Positions 54,873 through 64,000 of a stretch of 64,000 nucleotides of DNA are shown here, in pieces. The notes beneath the pieces were generated by a model. It saw nothing but the letters and a program-made list of their open reading frames with translations. It ran no database searches and had not been told where the DNA came from. The stretch covers positions 310,001 through 374,000 of the forward strand of contig NZ_JAFCJX010000002.1 of assembly GCF_018130695.1 (NCBI RefSeq). The letters are read 5' to 3'. The translations under genes and the position numbers were made by a program. Source of the stretch: Bradyrhizobium jicamae (lineage in GTDB: Bacteria > Pseudomonadota > Alphaproteobacteria > Rhizobiales > Xanthobacteraceae). Position 1 is the first letter of the stretch, and every line of letters starts with the position of its first letter.

Positions 54873-55128
54873 TATCGCGTCGCGCGTTGCAATTTCCGTA
54901 GTATCCACAATCGGTAAGGCCTGTGGCCGGCCGCCTTAATCCGGGCGAAATGGCTCCCTATTCGATTGGTTCAGGACTGTTTTTCGGGTAGAAGGCCTGC
55001 GGCTGCACGACACGCGCCGTTGGCGTGGGGAATTACCGGGGACGGGGAATATTGCGTCCATGGCCGCGTTTCATGGATGACGTGGGCTTCGCCGTTAACC
55101 GCATCAAAGGCGTCAGGTTTTACATTTC

Positions 55129-56037
55129 ATGTCGGCAAAGCGTATGACGCTCGAAGCACGCAACTCGTCTGACGTTTCCGGCCTCTCGCAGGCCGTGCGC
55201 TCGCTGCGCTTCGCAGCGGGCCTGATCGTGCTCGCGCTGCCGCTCAGCGGCTGCGGCACCGGCGCGCTCTGGGACAAGTTCATGGCGAAGGACGACACCT
55301 TCGTCGAGGAGCCCGCGGACAAGCTCTACAATGAGGGCTTGTACATGATGAACCAGAAGAAGGATCCGAAAGCGGCCTCGAAGAAGTTCGAGGAAGTCGA
55401 CCGCCAGCATCCTTATTCGGACTGGGCCCGCAAATCGCTCCTGATGTCGGCCTATTCGTTCTATCAGGCCGGCGACTATGACAGCTGCATCGGCGCCGCC
55501 AGCCGCTACGTCACGCTGCATCCGGGCAGCCCGGACGCAGCCTATGCGCAGTACCTGATCGCGGCCTCGCACTTCGACCAGATTCCGGACATCTCCCGCG
55601 ACCAGGGCCGCACCGAGAAGGCCATCAACGCGCTGCAAGAGGTGGTGCGCAAATATCCGACCTCGGAATACGCGACCTCCGCCAAGTCCAAGCTAGAGGC
55701 CGCGCGCGACCAGCTCGCCGGCAAGGAGATGGCGGTCGGCAAATACTACATGGAGAAGCGTGACTTCACCGCCGCGATCAACCGCTACAAGTCGGTGGTG
55801 ACGCAGTACCAGACCACGCGTCATGTCGAAGAGGCGCTCTACCGCCTGACCGAGGCCTATATGGCGATCGGCATCAACGGCGAGGCGCAGACCGCGGCCG
55901 CCGTGCTGGGCCACAATTTTCCTGACAGCCGCTGGTACAAGGACGCCTATAATCTAGTAAAGTCCGGCGGTCTCGAGCCGAGCGAGAATCAAGGGTCCTA
56001 TATCTCCAGGGCCTTCAAGAAGATGGGTCTCGGCTAG
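55129..56037 (+). CDS. bamD: Outer membrane protein assembly factor BamD
   Basis: A 302-residue lipoprotein of the Bam complex, which inserts beta-barrels in the outer membrane. The lipobox PLSGCG is at about residues 38-43, after a hydrophobic helix (about 25-37). Five TPR-like repeats follow: DPKAASKKFEEVDRQHPYSDWARKSLL, YDSCIGAASRYVTLHPGSPDAAYAQYL and MEKRDFTAAINRYKSVVTQY among them. The two ATG codons at 55129 and 55144 are possible starts. Followed by recN after 13 bases, as in many alphaproteobacteria. Confidence 0.93.
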   Translation: MSAKRMTLEARNSSDVSGLSQAVRSLRFAAGLIVLALPLSGCGTGALWDKFMAKDDTFVEEPADKLYNEGLYMMNQKKDPKAASKKFEEVDRQHPYSDWARKSLLMSAYSFYQAGDYDSCIGAASRYVTLHPGSPDAAYAQYLIAASHFDQIPDISRDQGRTEKAINALQEVVRKYPTSEYATSAKSKLEAARDQLAGKEMAVGKYYMEKRDFTAAINRYKSVVTQYQTTRHVEEALYRLTEAYMAIGINGEAQTAAAVLGHNFPDSRWYKDAYNLVKSGGLEPSENQGSYISRAFKKMGLG

Positions 56038-56050
56038 GAATTAGTCTGGC

Positions 56051-57724
56051 ATGCTGGCGCGTCTGTCGATCCGTGACATCGTCCTGATCGAACGGCTCGA
56101 TATCGAATTCTCCCGTGGCCTCGCCGTCCTCACTGGCGAAACCGGCGCGGGCAAATCCATCCTGCTCGATGCCTTTGCGCTGGCGCTCGGCGGCCGCGGC
56201 GATGCCGGCTTGGTGCGCCATGGCGCGGAGCAGGGGCAGGTCACCGCCATGTTCGATGTGCCCAAGGGACATCCGGCGGCGAAGATCCTGGCCGAGAACG
56301 GCCTCGACGACACCGGTGAGATGATCCTGCGCCGCGTCCAGCTCGCTGACGGCCGCACCCGTGCCTTCATCAACGACCAGACGATCTCCGTGCAGACTCT
56401 GAAGGCGGTCGGCGCCGCGCTGGTCGAGATCCACGGCCAGCACGACGAGCGCGCGCTGGTCGATGCATCGACCCATCGCCGACTGCTAGACGCCTTCGCG
56501 GGGCTGGAGAAGGACGTCGCGGCGCTGGAGGTGTTGTGGGACGCCCGCCGCGTCGCCACCGCGGCGCTGGAGGAGCATCGTGCCGGCATGGAACGCGCCG
56601 CGCGCGAGGCCGACTATCTGCGCCATGCCTCGCAGGAATTGCAGGCGCTGGCGCCGAAGGAGGGCGAGGAGACCGAACTCGCCAACCGCCGCACCACCAT
56701 GATGCAGGGTGAGAAGATCGCGACCGACCTGCGCGAGGCGCAGGACGCGATCGGCGGCTCGCACTCGCCGGTGGCGACGCTGTCGGCTGCGGTGCGCCGG
56801 CTGGAGCGGCGGGCCGCCAATGCGCCTGGGCTGATCGAGCCCGCGGTGAAGGCGATCGACATTGCGATCAACGCGCTGGAGGAGGCCGACCAGCATCTCC
56901 ATGCCGCACTGGCTGCGACCGATTTCGATCCCGCCGAGCTCGAACGCATCGAGGAGCGGCTGTTCGCGCTGCGCGCCGCTTCGCGTAAATACTCGGTGCC
57001 GGTCGATCTGCTGGCGCGGCTGGCGGCCCAATATGCCGACGACGTCGCCTTGATCGATGCCGGCGCCGACCAGTTGAAGAAGCTGGAGGCTGCCGCCGCC
57101 AATGCCGACAAGGTCTATGCCGCGGCTGCCGCGAAGCTCTCGGCCGCGCGGACCAGGTCGGCCGACAAACTCAACAAGGCCGTCAATGCCGAGCTCGCGC
57201 CGCTCAAGCTGGAGCGCGCCAAGTTCACCACGCAGGTCGAGAGCGACGCCAACGCGCCGGGCCCCGAGGGCATCGACCGCGTCGAGTTCTGGGTGCAGAC
57301 CAATCCGGGGACGAAGCCGGGGCCGCTGATGAAGGTCGCCTCCGGCGGTGAGCTGTCGCGCTTCCTGCTGGCGCTGAAGGTCGTGCTGGCCGACCGCGGC
57401 TCGGCACCAACCCTGGTGTTCGACGAAATCGACACCGGCGTCGGCGGTGCGGTCGCGGACGCGATCGGCTCGCGGCTTTCGCGGCTCGCCGGCAAGGTGC
57501 AGGTGATGGCGGTGACGCACGCGCCGCAGGTCGCCGCGCGCGCCAGCCAGCATCTCCTGATCTCCAAGGACGCCCTCGACAAGGGCAAGCGCGTCGCCAC
57601 CCGCGTCAACGCGCTGGCCGCCGATCACCGCCGCGAGGAGATCGCGCGGATGCTGGCGGGCGCGGAGATCACGGCTGAGGCAAGGGCTGCTGCCGAGCGG
57701 CTGCTGCGCGCGGCGACGGCGTAG
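56051..57724 (+). CDS. recN: DNA repair protein RecN
   Basis: A 557-residue SMC-like ATPase acting in double-strand-break repair. The Walker A motif GETGAGKSILLDAF (about residues 29-42), the long coiled-coil pair (about 150-360) with an apparent hinge, the ABC signature LMKVASGGELSRFLLALKV (about 423-441) and the Walker B motif TLVFDEIDTGVGGAVADAIG (about 452-471) are present, with a D-loop/H-switch VTHAPQVAARASQHLLI. Full length. Located between bamD and ligA with spacings of 13 and 12 bases, so probably one operon. Confidence 0.97.
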   Translation: MLARLSIRDIVLIERLDIEFSRGLAVLTGETGAGKSILLDAFALALGGRGDAGLVRHGAEQGQVTAMFDVPKGHPAAKILAENGLDDTGEMILRRVQLADGRTRAFINDQTISVQTLKAVGAALVEIHGQHDERALVDASTHRRLLDAFAGLEKDVAALEVLWDARRVATAALEEHRAGMERAAREADYLRHASQELQALAPKEGEETELANRRTTMMQGEKIATDLREAQDAIGGSHSPVATLSAAVRRLERRAANAPGLIEPAVKAIDIAINALEEADQHLHAALAATDFDPAELERIEERLFALRAASRKYSVPVDLLARLAAQYADDVALIDAGADQLKKLEAAAANADKVYAAAAAKLSAARTRSADKLNKAVNAELAPLKLERAKFTTQVESDANAPGPEGIDRVEFWVQTNPGTKPGPLMKVASGGELSRFLLALKVVLADRGSAPTLVFDEIDTGVGGAVADAIGSRLSRLAGKVQVMAVTHAPQVAARASQHLLISKDALDKGKRVATRVNALAADHRREEIARMLAGAEITAEARAAAERLLRAATA

Positions 57725-59887
<2,163 letters not shown>

Positions 59888-59911
59888 GCGCTCTGCCGCC
59901 ACATTCTCCGG

Positions 59912-60009
59912 TGTCATCCCCGCGCATGCGGGGACCCAGTATTCCAGAGGCGGCGGTGGGATGCGGAGAAGCCGCGGCATACTGGATCCCCGCGTGCGCG
60001 GGGATGACA
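59912..60009. repeat. Palindromic intergenic repeat, family A, copy 2
   Basis: Outer arms TGTCATCCCCGC (59912-59923) and GCGGGGATGACA (59998-60009). Each end is also a local hairpin (CCCCGC-GCAT-GCGGGG), and the CCCAGTATTCCAGAG core faces CTGGATCC. It separates the convergent ligA and MFS genes and could terminate both. Confidence 0.9.
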
Positions 60010-60034
60010 TGCGAAAGCGAGGCGCGAGCACGCC

Positions 60035-61312
60035 TCACATCATCCCGCCCTCATCCTCCTCCGCCTGTGCGATCAGCTCCTCGCTCACCACCACATCCCG
60101 TCGCGGCACGATGAAGATCATCGTGCACGCACACGCCACCGAGATCGCGAAGATCGCCGACATCAGCGGCAGCGTGCTCGCATAGTGGCCGCCGAGATAG
60201 GCGCCGAATTGCGAGACCAGCGCGCCGATGCCTTGCTGCAGGAAGCCCATGGCGCCGGAGGCGGTGCCGGCGGCTTCGGGGCGGATGCTGATGGCGCCGG
60301 CGGCGGAGTTCGCCATCACGAAGGCATTGGCGACCATCACGATCATCTGGGTGCCGAACAGCCAGGCCGGCGCCTGGTTGACGCCCATAAAGCTCCAGAT
60401 CAGGTTCAAGAGGCTGCCGCCGACCTGCAGTGCGAGTCCGAACCAGATCAGCTTTTCCAGCGAATGCCGTGGCGCAAACCGCACGCAGAGCAGGTTGCCG
60501 ACCAGATACGCAAAGCCCGTGCAGGCGAACCACGCGCCATATTCGGCGCTGTTGCGGCCCATCTGCGTCACCACGATATAGGGGCCGCCGCCGGCGAAGG
60601 CGAAGATGATCTGCGAGGCCAGCACCTGGCACAGCAGATAGCCGATGAAGGCGCGGTTGGTGAAGAGCTTGCCGACGTCGCCGCGGAAGCCGCCACCTTC
60701 GACGCGGTCGCGCTTCGTTTCCGGCAGCGCCAGCGCGATGAAGATCGTGATCACCAGCGACGCGCCGGTGATGAAATAGAGGACCGCGCGCCAGCCGAAC
60801 GCGGTCTCGAGAAGACCGCCGGTCAGCGGGCTGACCATCTGTCCGACCATCAGCGCGGCGACGACCAGGCTGATCATGGCGCCGACGCGCTCGCGCGGAT
60901 AGAGATCGCGGATGATGGCGCGAGAGATCACCATGCCGCTGGCGCCGCCGAGCGCCTGGAAGAATCGCGCCGCGATCAGCTGCGGCAGGTTCTCGGCGAA
61001 CACACTCGCGATGCCGGATACGACCATCAGCCCGAGACCGCCGAGCAGCACCGGGCGGCGGCCGAACCGGTCCGACAGCGGCCCCATGATCAGCTGCGAC
61101 AGTGCGATGCCGACCATGTAGAGCGACACCGTCATCTGCGCCACCGAGATGTCGCGGCCGAAGGTGGTGGCGAGCACCGGCAGCGCGGGCACCAGCATGT
61201 ACAGCGAGATCGGCGCCACGCCCGTCATCACGACGAGCATCAGCAGCATGACCTTCGATGTCGCAAGTTTCTCCGTGGCCGCCATGGGCGGCTTGCCCAT
61301 CATGCCGTGCAT
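60035..61312 (-). CDS. Multidrug efflux MFS transporter (Bcr/CflA family)
   Basis: A 425-residue major-facilitator protein with 12 predicted helices. The signature of the Bcr/CflA drug:H+ antiporter branch is visible as LSQLIMGPLSDRFGRRPVLLGGL (loop 2-3, about residues 72-95) and RFFQALGGASGMVISRAIIRDL (about 118-140). The C-terminal tail is acidic (LIAQAEEDEGGMM). Substrate unknown; members export drugs or natural metabolites. Start at 61312 (MHGMMGKPPMAATEKL) has close alternatives a few codons on. Convergent with ligA. Confidence 0.92.
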   Translation of the reverse strand: MHGMMGKPPMAATEKLATSKVMLLMLVVMTGVAPISLYMLVPALPVLATTFGRDISVAQMTVSLYMVGIALSQLIMGPLSDRFGRRPVLLGGLGLMVVSGIASVFAENLPQLIAARFFQALGGASGMVISRAIIRDLYPRERVGAMISLVVAALMVGQMVSPLTGGLLETAFGWRAVLYFITGASLVITIFIALALPETKRDRVEGGGFRGDVGKLFTNRAFIGYLLCQVLASQIIFAFAGGGPYIVVTQMGRNSAEYGAWFACTGFAYLVGNLLCVRFAPRHSLEKLIWFGLALQVGGSLLNLIWSFMGVNQAPAWLFGTQMIVMVANAFVMANSAAGAISIRPEAAGTASGAMGFLQQGIGALVSQFGAYLGGHYASTLPLMSAIFAISVACACTMIFIVPRRDVVVSEELIAQAEEDEGGMM

Positions 61313-61441
61313 TCAAATCCGTGTCCGTGTTGCGGTCAGACTGTAGCGTGCTGGTCCGCGCGGAATACGGGTGTTTCGGCATGCGGCCATGCCGAAAGCG
61401 GGAGGCGGAGCTGGGATTTCGTCTCGCGCAACAGTCCTCGC

Positions 61442-61540
61442 TGTCATCCCCGCGCATGCGGGGACCCAGTATTCCAGAGACCGTGGTGGGATACGGAGAA
61501 GCCACGGCGTACTGGTCCCCCGCTTTCGCGGGGGATGACA
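61442..61540. repeat. Palindromic intergenic repeat, family A, copy 3
   Basis: Outer arms TGTCATCCCCGC (61442-61453) and GGGGGATGACA (to 61540). It contains the CCCAGTATTCCAGAG core and a closing hairpin CCCCCGC-TTTC-GCGGGGG identical to copy 1. Lies between the MFS gene start (61312) and the aminopeptidase P 3' end (61577), both on the minus strand. Confidence 0.9.
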
Positions 61541-61576
61541 GTGGGGTGTGTGGCTGCCGTGGTGCTCGAAAGCGAG

Positions 61577-63406
61577 CTACTTCAATTCCGCCGTCGCATC
61601 ATCGAGCCACAGCTTGGTCGCGTTGTCGTCGAGATGCGGGCGGACCGCCTTGGCCACGCGGGCGTGATACTCGTTCAGCCACTTCAACTCGCCTTCGCTC
61701 AGCATGCCGACATCGATCAGGCGCCGGTCGATCGGCGCCAGGGTCAGCGTCTCGAACGCATTGACCGGCTTCTCCGCGCCCTTGATGTCGGTGCCGATGA
61801 CGAGCTCGAGGTTCTCGATCCGGATGCCGAAGGCATCGGTCTTGTAGTAGCCGGGCTCGTTGGAGAGGATCATGCCGCGCTTCAGCGGCGTGGTGCCAAG
61901 CTTTGAAATTCGCGCCGGGCCTTCGTGGACGGACAGGTAGCTGCCGACACCGTGGCCGGTGCCGTGCTCGAAATCGACGCCGGCCGACCACAGATATTGC
62001 CGCGCCAGGGTGTCGAGCTGCGCGCCGGTGGTGCCATCGGGAAACACGGCGCGCGCGATCGCGATATGGCCGCGCAGCACGCGGGTGAAGCGGTCGCGCA
62101 TCTCGTCCGAGGGCTGGCCGATCGCGATGGTGCGGGTGACGTCGGTGGTGCCGTCTTCGTACTGCGCGCCGGAATCGATCAGCAGGAGATCGCCGGGCTC
62201 GATGCGGCGGTTGCTCTTGCGGGTGACGCGGTAGTGTACGATGGCGCCGTTCGGCCCGGTGCCGGCGATCGTTGGAAAAGACACATCCTTTAGCGCGCAG
62301 GTCTGGCGGCGGAAGGTTTCCAGCGCCTCGACGGTGTCGATCTCGGTCAGGCCGCCCGACGGCGCCTCGCGATCGATCCAGGCGAGGAAGCGCGTCAGCG
62401 CCACCGCGTCGCGCTGGTGCGCCGTGCGCGTGCCCTCGATCTCCGTGATGTTCTTCACCGCCTTCAACAGGCTGACGGGATCGTTGCCGCGTACCGGCTT
62501 GCCGCCGTTGCCTGATATCAATCGGCTCAACGCGTCGGCCGCGGTGGTACCATCGAGCGCGATCGAGGCGCCGCGTTTGGCGAGCTCGACCAGCTTCGGC
62601 GTCAGCGCCGCCGGCTCCTCGACACCGGCGGATTGTTCGAGATGGTCGCGCGTCGCGTTGGAGAGCTTGCGGTGGTCGATGAAGATCAGCGGCCGGCCGT
62701 CCTTCGGCACCAGCGCGTAGGACAGCGGCAGCGGGGTGTGCGAGACGTCGGCGCCGCGGATGTTGAAGGTCCAGGCCACCGCGTGGCTGTCCGAGAGCAC
62801 CAGCGCATCGACGCCGAGCTTGTTGATCTCGAGCCGGATCCGCTTGAGCTTCTCGGCCTCGATCTCGCCGGAGAATTGCGGGCCGTGGATCGCGACGGGC
62901 CCGAGCGGCGGGGCCGGCCGCTCATTCCAGACCGCATCGACCGGATTGCTCTCGACCGCCACCAGCTCCGCGCCGGCCTTGGCGCAGGCCGCGGCCAGCC
63001 GCTCGGCTGCTGCGGAAGTGTGCAGCCACGGGTCAAATCCTAGGCGGTCGCCGGCCGAAAGGTGCCGCGCCAGCCAATGCTCCGGCGGCGGCTCGACCAG
63101 CGGCTCGACCTGCCAGGCCTTGCGGTCGACCTGCTTGCCGGCCTGCAAGGTGTAGCGGCCGTCCACGAACACCGCGGCCTCCCGGGCCAGCACGATGGCC
63201 TGGCCGGCAGAACCGGTGAAGCCGGTCAGCCAGGCCAGCCGCTCCTCGGAGGGCGCCACATACTCATTCTGCTGCTGATCGGCGCGGGGAACGACAAAAC
63301 CCGTCAGCTTGCGGCGCGCCAGCTCCTCGCGGAGCGCGCCCAGCCGCGCAGACAACGCCACGCCGGTCTCCGGTTCCTCGAACGTCTGGAAGTGGGCTTC
63401 GAACAT
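61577..63406 (-). CDS. Aminopeptidase P family metallopeptidase
   Basis: A 609-residue M24B peptidase that cleaves Xaa-Pro bonds from peptide N-termini. Two creatinase-like N-terminal domains (about residues 1-300) precede the pita-bread catalytic domain with metal ligands: an Asp in LLIDSGAQYEDGTTDVTRTI (about 394-413), the His of GHGVGSYLSVHEGPARI (about 485-501) and two Glu in ILSNEPGYY and VIGTDI-containing segments. The long form with a C-terminal extension resembles eukaryotic-type cytosolic XPNPEP1. The start at 63406 lies after a dispersed palindrome; the frame extends to 63472. Confidence 0.93.
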   Translation of the reverse strand: MFEAHFQTFEEPETGVALSARLGALREELARRKLTGFVVPRADQQQNEYVAPSEERLAWLTGFTGSAGQAIVLAREAAVFVDGRYTLQAGKQVDRKAWQVEPLVEPPPEHWLARHLSAGDRLGFDPWLHTSAAAERLAAACAKAGAELVAVESNPVDAVWNERPAPPLGPVAIHGPQFSGEIEAEKLKRIRLEINKLGVDALVLSDSHAVAWTFNIRGADVSHTPLPLSYALVPKDGRPLIFIDHRKLSNATRDHLEQSAGVEEPAALTPKLVELAKRGASIALDGTTAADALSRLISGNGGKPVRGNDPVSLLKAVKNITEIEGTRTAHQRDAVALTRFLAWIDREAPSGGLTEIDTVEALETFRRQTCALKDVSFPTIAGTGPNGAIVHYRVTRKSNRRIEPGDLLLIDSGAQYEDGTTDVTRTIAIGQPSDEMRDRFTRVLRGHIAIARAVFPDGTTGAQLDTLARQYLWSAGVDFEHGTGHGVGSYLSVHEGPARISKLGTTPLKRGMILSNEPGYYKTDAFGIRIENLELVIGTDIKGAEKPVNAFETLTLAPIDRRLIDVGMLSEGELKWLNEYHARVAKAVRPHLDDNATKLWLDDATAELK

Positions 63407-63427
63407 CGGCGGGCGGCCTCTCAGGTG

Positions 63428-63476
63428 GAGCATGATCTTATCGGAAAACCGGTCTCCACCTTTCCGGATCATGCTC
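63428..63476. repeat. Short palindromic repeat, family G
   Basis: Perfect 10-bp arms GAGCATGATC (63428-63437) and GATCATGCTC (63467-63476), with an imperfect inner stem (GGAAAACCGG-TCTCC-ACCTTTCC type). I recall many such elements between genes in Bradyrhizobium and relatives. It stands just upstream of the aminopeptidase P start. Confidence 0.85.
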
Positions 63477-63658
63477 GCGGTTGAAGAAAAGTGGACAAGT
63501 CCGCGACGCGGCAGACCTGCCTATAATTTGGCATAGCTTATGCTTGAATCATGGCGTCATCATTAGAAAAGCCGGAACGGTGTCCACGACAAGCCGTTTG
63601 GTCAGAAAATGCCGGGAGTGCCCAGGAGTGTCTCAACTCAACGGTGAGGGGAAACACG

Positions 63659-63838
63659 ATGCCTGCTTTCTCGTTTGAGAAGATCTCGCCGCCGGTCCGT
63701 CGCGAGCCGATTGCGTCGATCGAGCAAAAGCAGCGCGGCGTCATCGTCCAGATCCTGGACCGGATTGTCGAAGCCCGCGTCAAGCGCGGCATGAAGACCG
63801 GCAAGACGACCGTCATCCCCCGTAAATCGACCGATTGA
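63659..63838 (+). CDS. Small hypothetical protein
   Basis: A 59-residue basic protein starting at ATG 63659 (MPAFSFEKISPPVRREP), preceded by GTGAGGGG, a plausible ribosome site. The second half is a likely amphipathic helix (GVIVQILDRIVEARVKRG) followed by a basic tail. No known domain. The gene ends three bases before the stop of the convergent prmA. Confidence 0.65.
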   Translation: MPAFSFEKISPPVRREPIASIEQKQRGVIVQILDRIVEARVKRGMKTGKTTVIPRKSTD

Positions 63839-63841
63839 AAT

Positions 63842-64000
63842 TCAGCCGGCCTTTCGCAGCAGCAGGCTGCTCCAGCCCTCGATCCTGAGATGCCGCAGCG
63901 GCACCAGGCCACGGGCGCGGTAGGCTGCGATCACGGCCGGCGCCTGATGGGTCAGCAGGCCGGAAAGGATCACCTGCGCCGACGGCGCCAGATGCCGCGC
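63842..64000 (-). CDS. prmA: Ribosomal protein L11 methyltransferase, 3' end (partial)
   Basis: The last 52 codons and stop of a gene that begins beyond the right edge. The translation includes ILSGLLTHQAPAVIAAYRAR and then GLVPLRHLRIEGWSSLLLRK, which matches the extreme C-terminus of PrmA. PrmA trimethylates lysines of L11 using SAM; only the final part of its methyltransferase domain is in view here. The stop TGA is at 63842-63844. Confidence 0.85.
   Translation of the reverse strand, partial: ARHLAPSAQVILSGLLTHQAPAVIAAYRARGLVPLRHLRIEGWSSLLLRKAG

Overview
The window is high-GC DNA from an alphaproteobacterium, most likely Bradyrhizobium or a close relative in the Nitrobacteraceae. Three things point there: the order of the cell-wall and division genes (ftsW-murG-murC-murB-ddl-ftsQ-ftsA-ftsZ-lpxC-bamD-recN-ligA), the companion genes (DUF1499, DUF1194, RT0821-type lipoprotein, XseB/histone-deacetylase-like pair, TlyA operon), and many intergenic palindromes of types I recall as common in Bradyrhizobium. 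It reads as ordinary chromosome: I see no phage, plasmid, CRISPR array, rRNA, tRNA or complete insertion sequence.

Layout. 0-8 kb: metallo-beta-lactamase-fold hydrolase, DUF1499 membrane protein, acyl-CoA synthetase, extensin-like protein, L,D-transpeptidase, CorA and a HicAB toxin-antitoxin pair. 8-18 kb: small hypotheticals, SDR, PdxH, lipoprotein, DnaJ-like protein, ECF sigma/anti-sigma pair, phosphatase, AroC, class III cyclase and EamA exporter. 18-33 kb: FAD oxidoreductase with a substrate-binding protein, ClpS, DUF1194, nucleotidyltransferase, an operon of deoxyribosyltransferase-TlyA-RlmD-like methyltransferase, dxs, a membrane alpha/beta hydrolase, xseB, a histone-deacetylase-like protein and a frameshifted 5'-nucleotidase. 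33-43 kb: enoyl-CoA hydratase, ring-cleavage dioxygenase, PhyH, an orphan amino-acid-binding protein, a second L,D-transpeptidase, three tiny genes and a PaoABC-type molybdenum hydroxylase. 43-60 kb: the division and cell wall cluster running into bamD, recN and ligA. 60-64 kb: Bcr/CflA-type exporter, aminopeptidase P, a small ORF and the 3' end of prmA.

Functionally, the division block makes lipid II (MurG, MurC, MurB, Ddl), polymerises septal wall (FtsW), builds the divisome (FtsQ, FtsA, FtsZ), commits lipid A synthesis (LpxC) and assembles outer-membrane proteins (BamD). It appears to be cut upstream of ftsW, where murD would be expected; a repeat-filled 790-bp gap and the pao operon sit there instead.

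I found no clearly new multi-gene system. The most notable observations are a disabling indel in the 5'-nucleotidase gene, a 14-bp tandem duplication of the 3' end of xseB, at least seven families of palindromic repeats (one copy carrying a 30-bp insertion in one arm), a terminator hidden in the last codons of the extensin-like gene, and an atypical Ddl. Function calls come from reading motifs; no database search was run.
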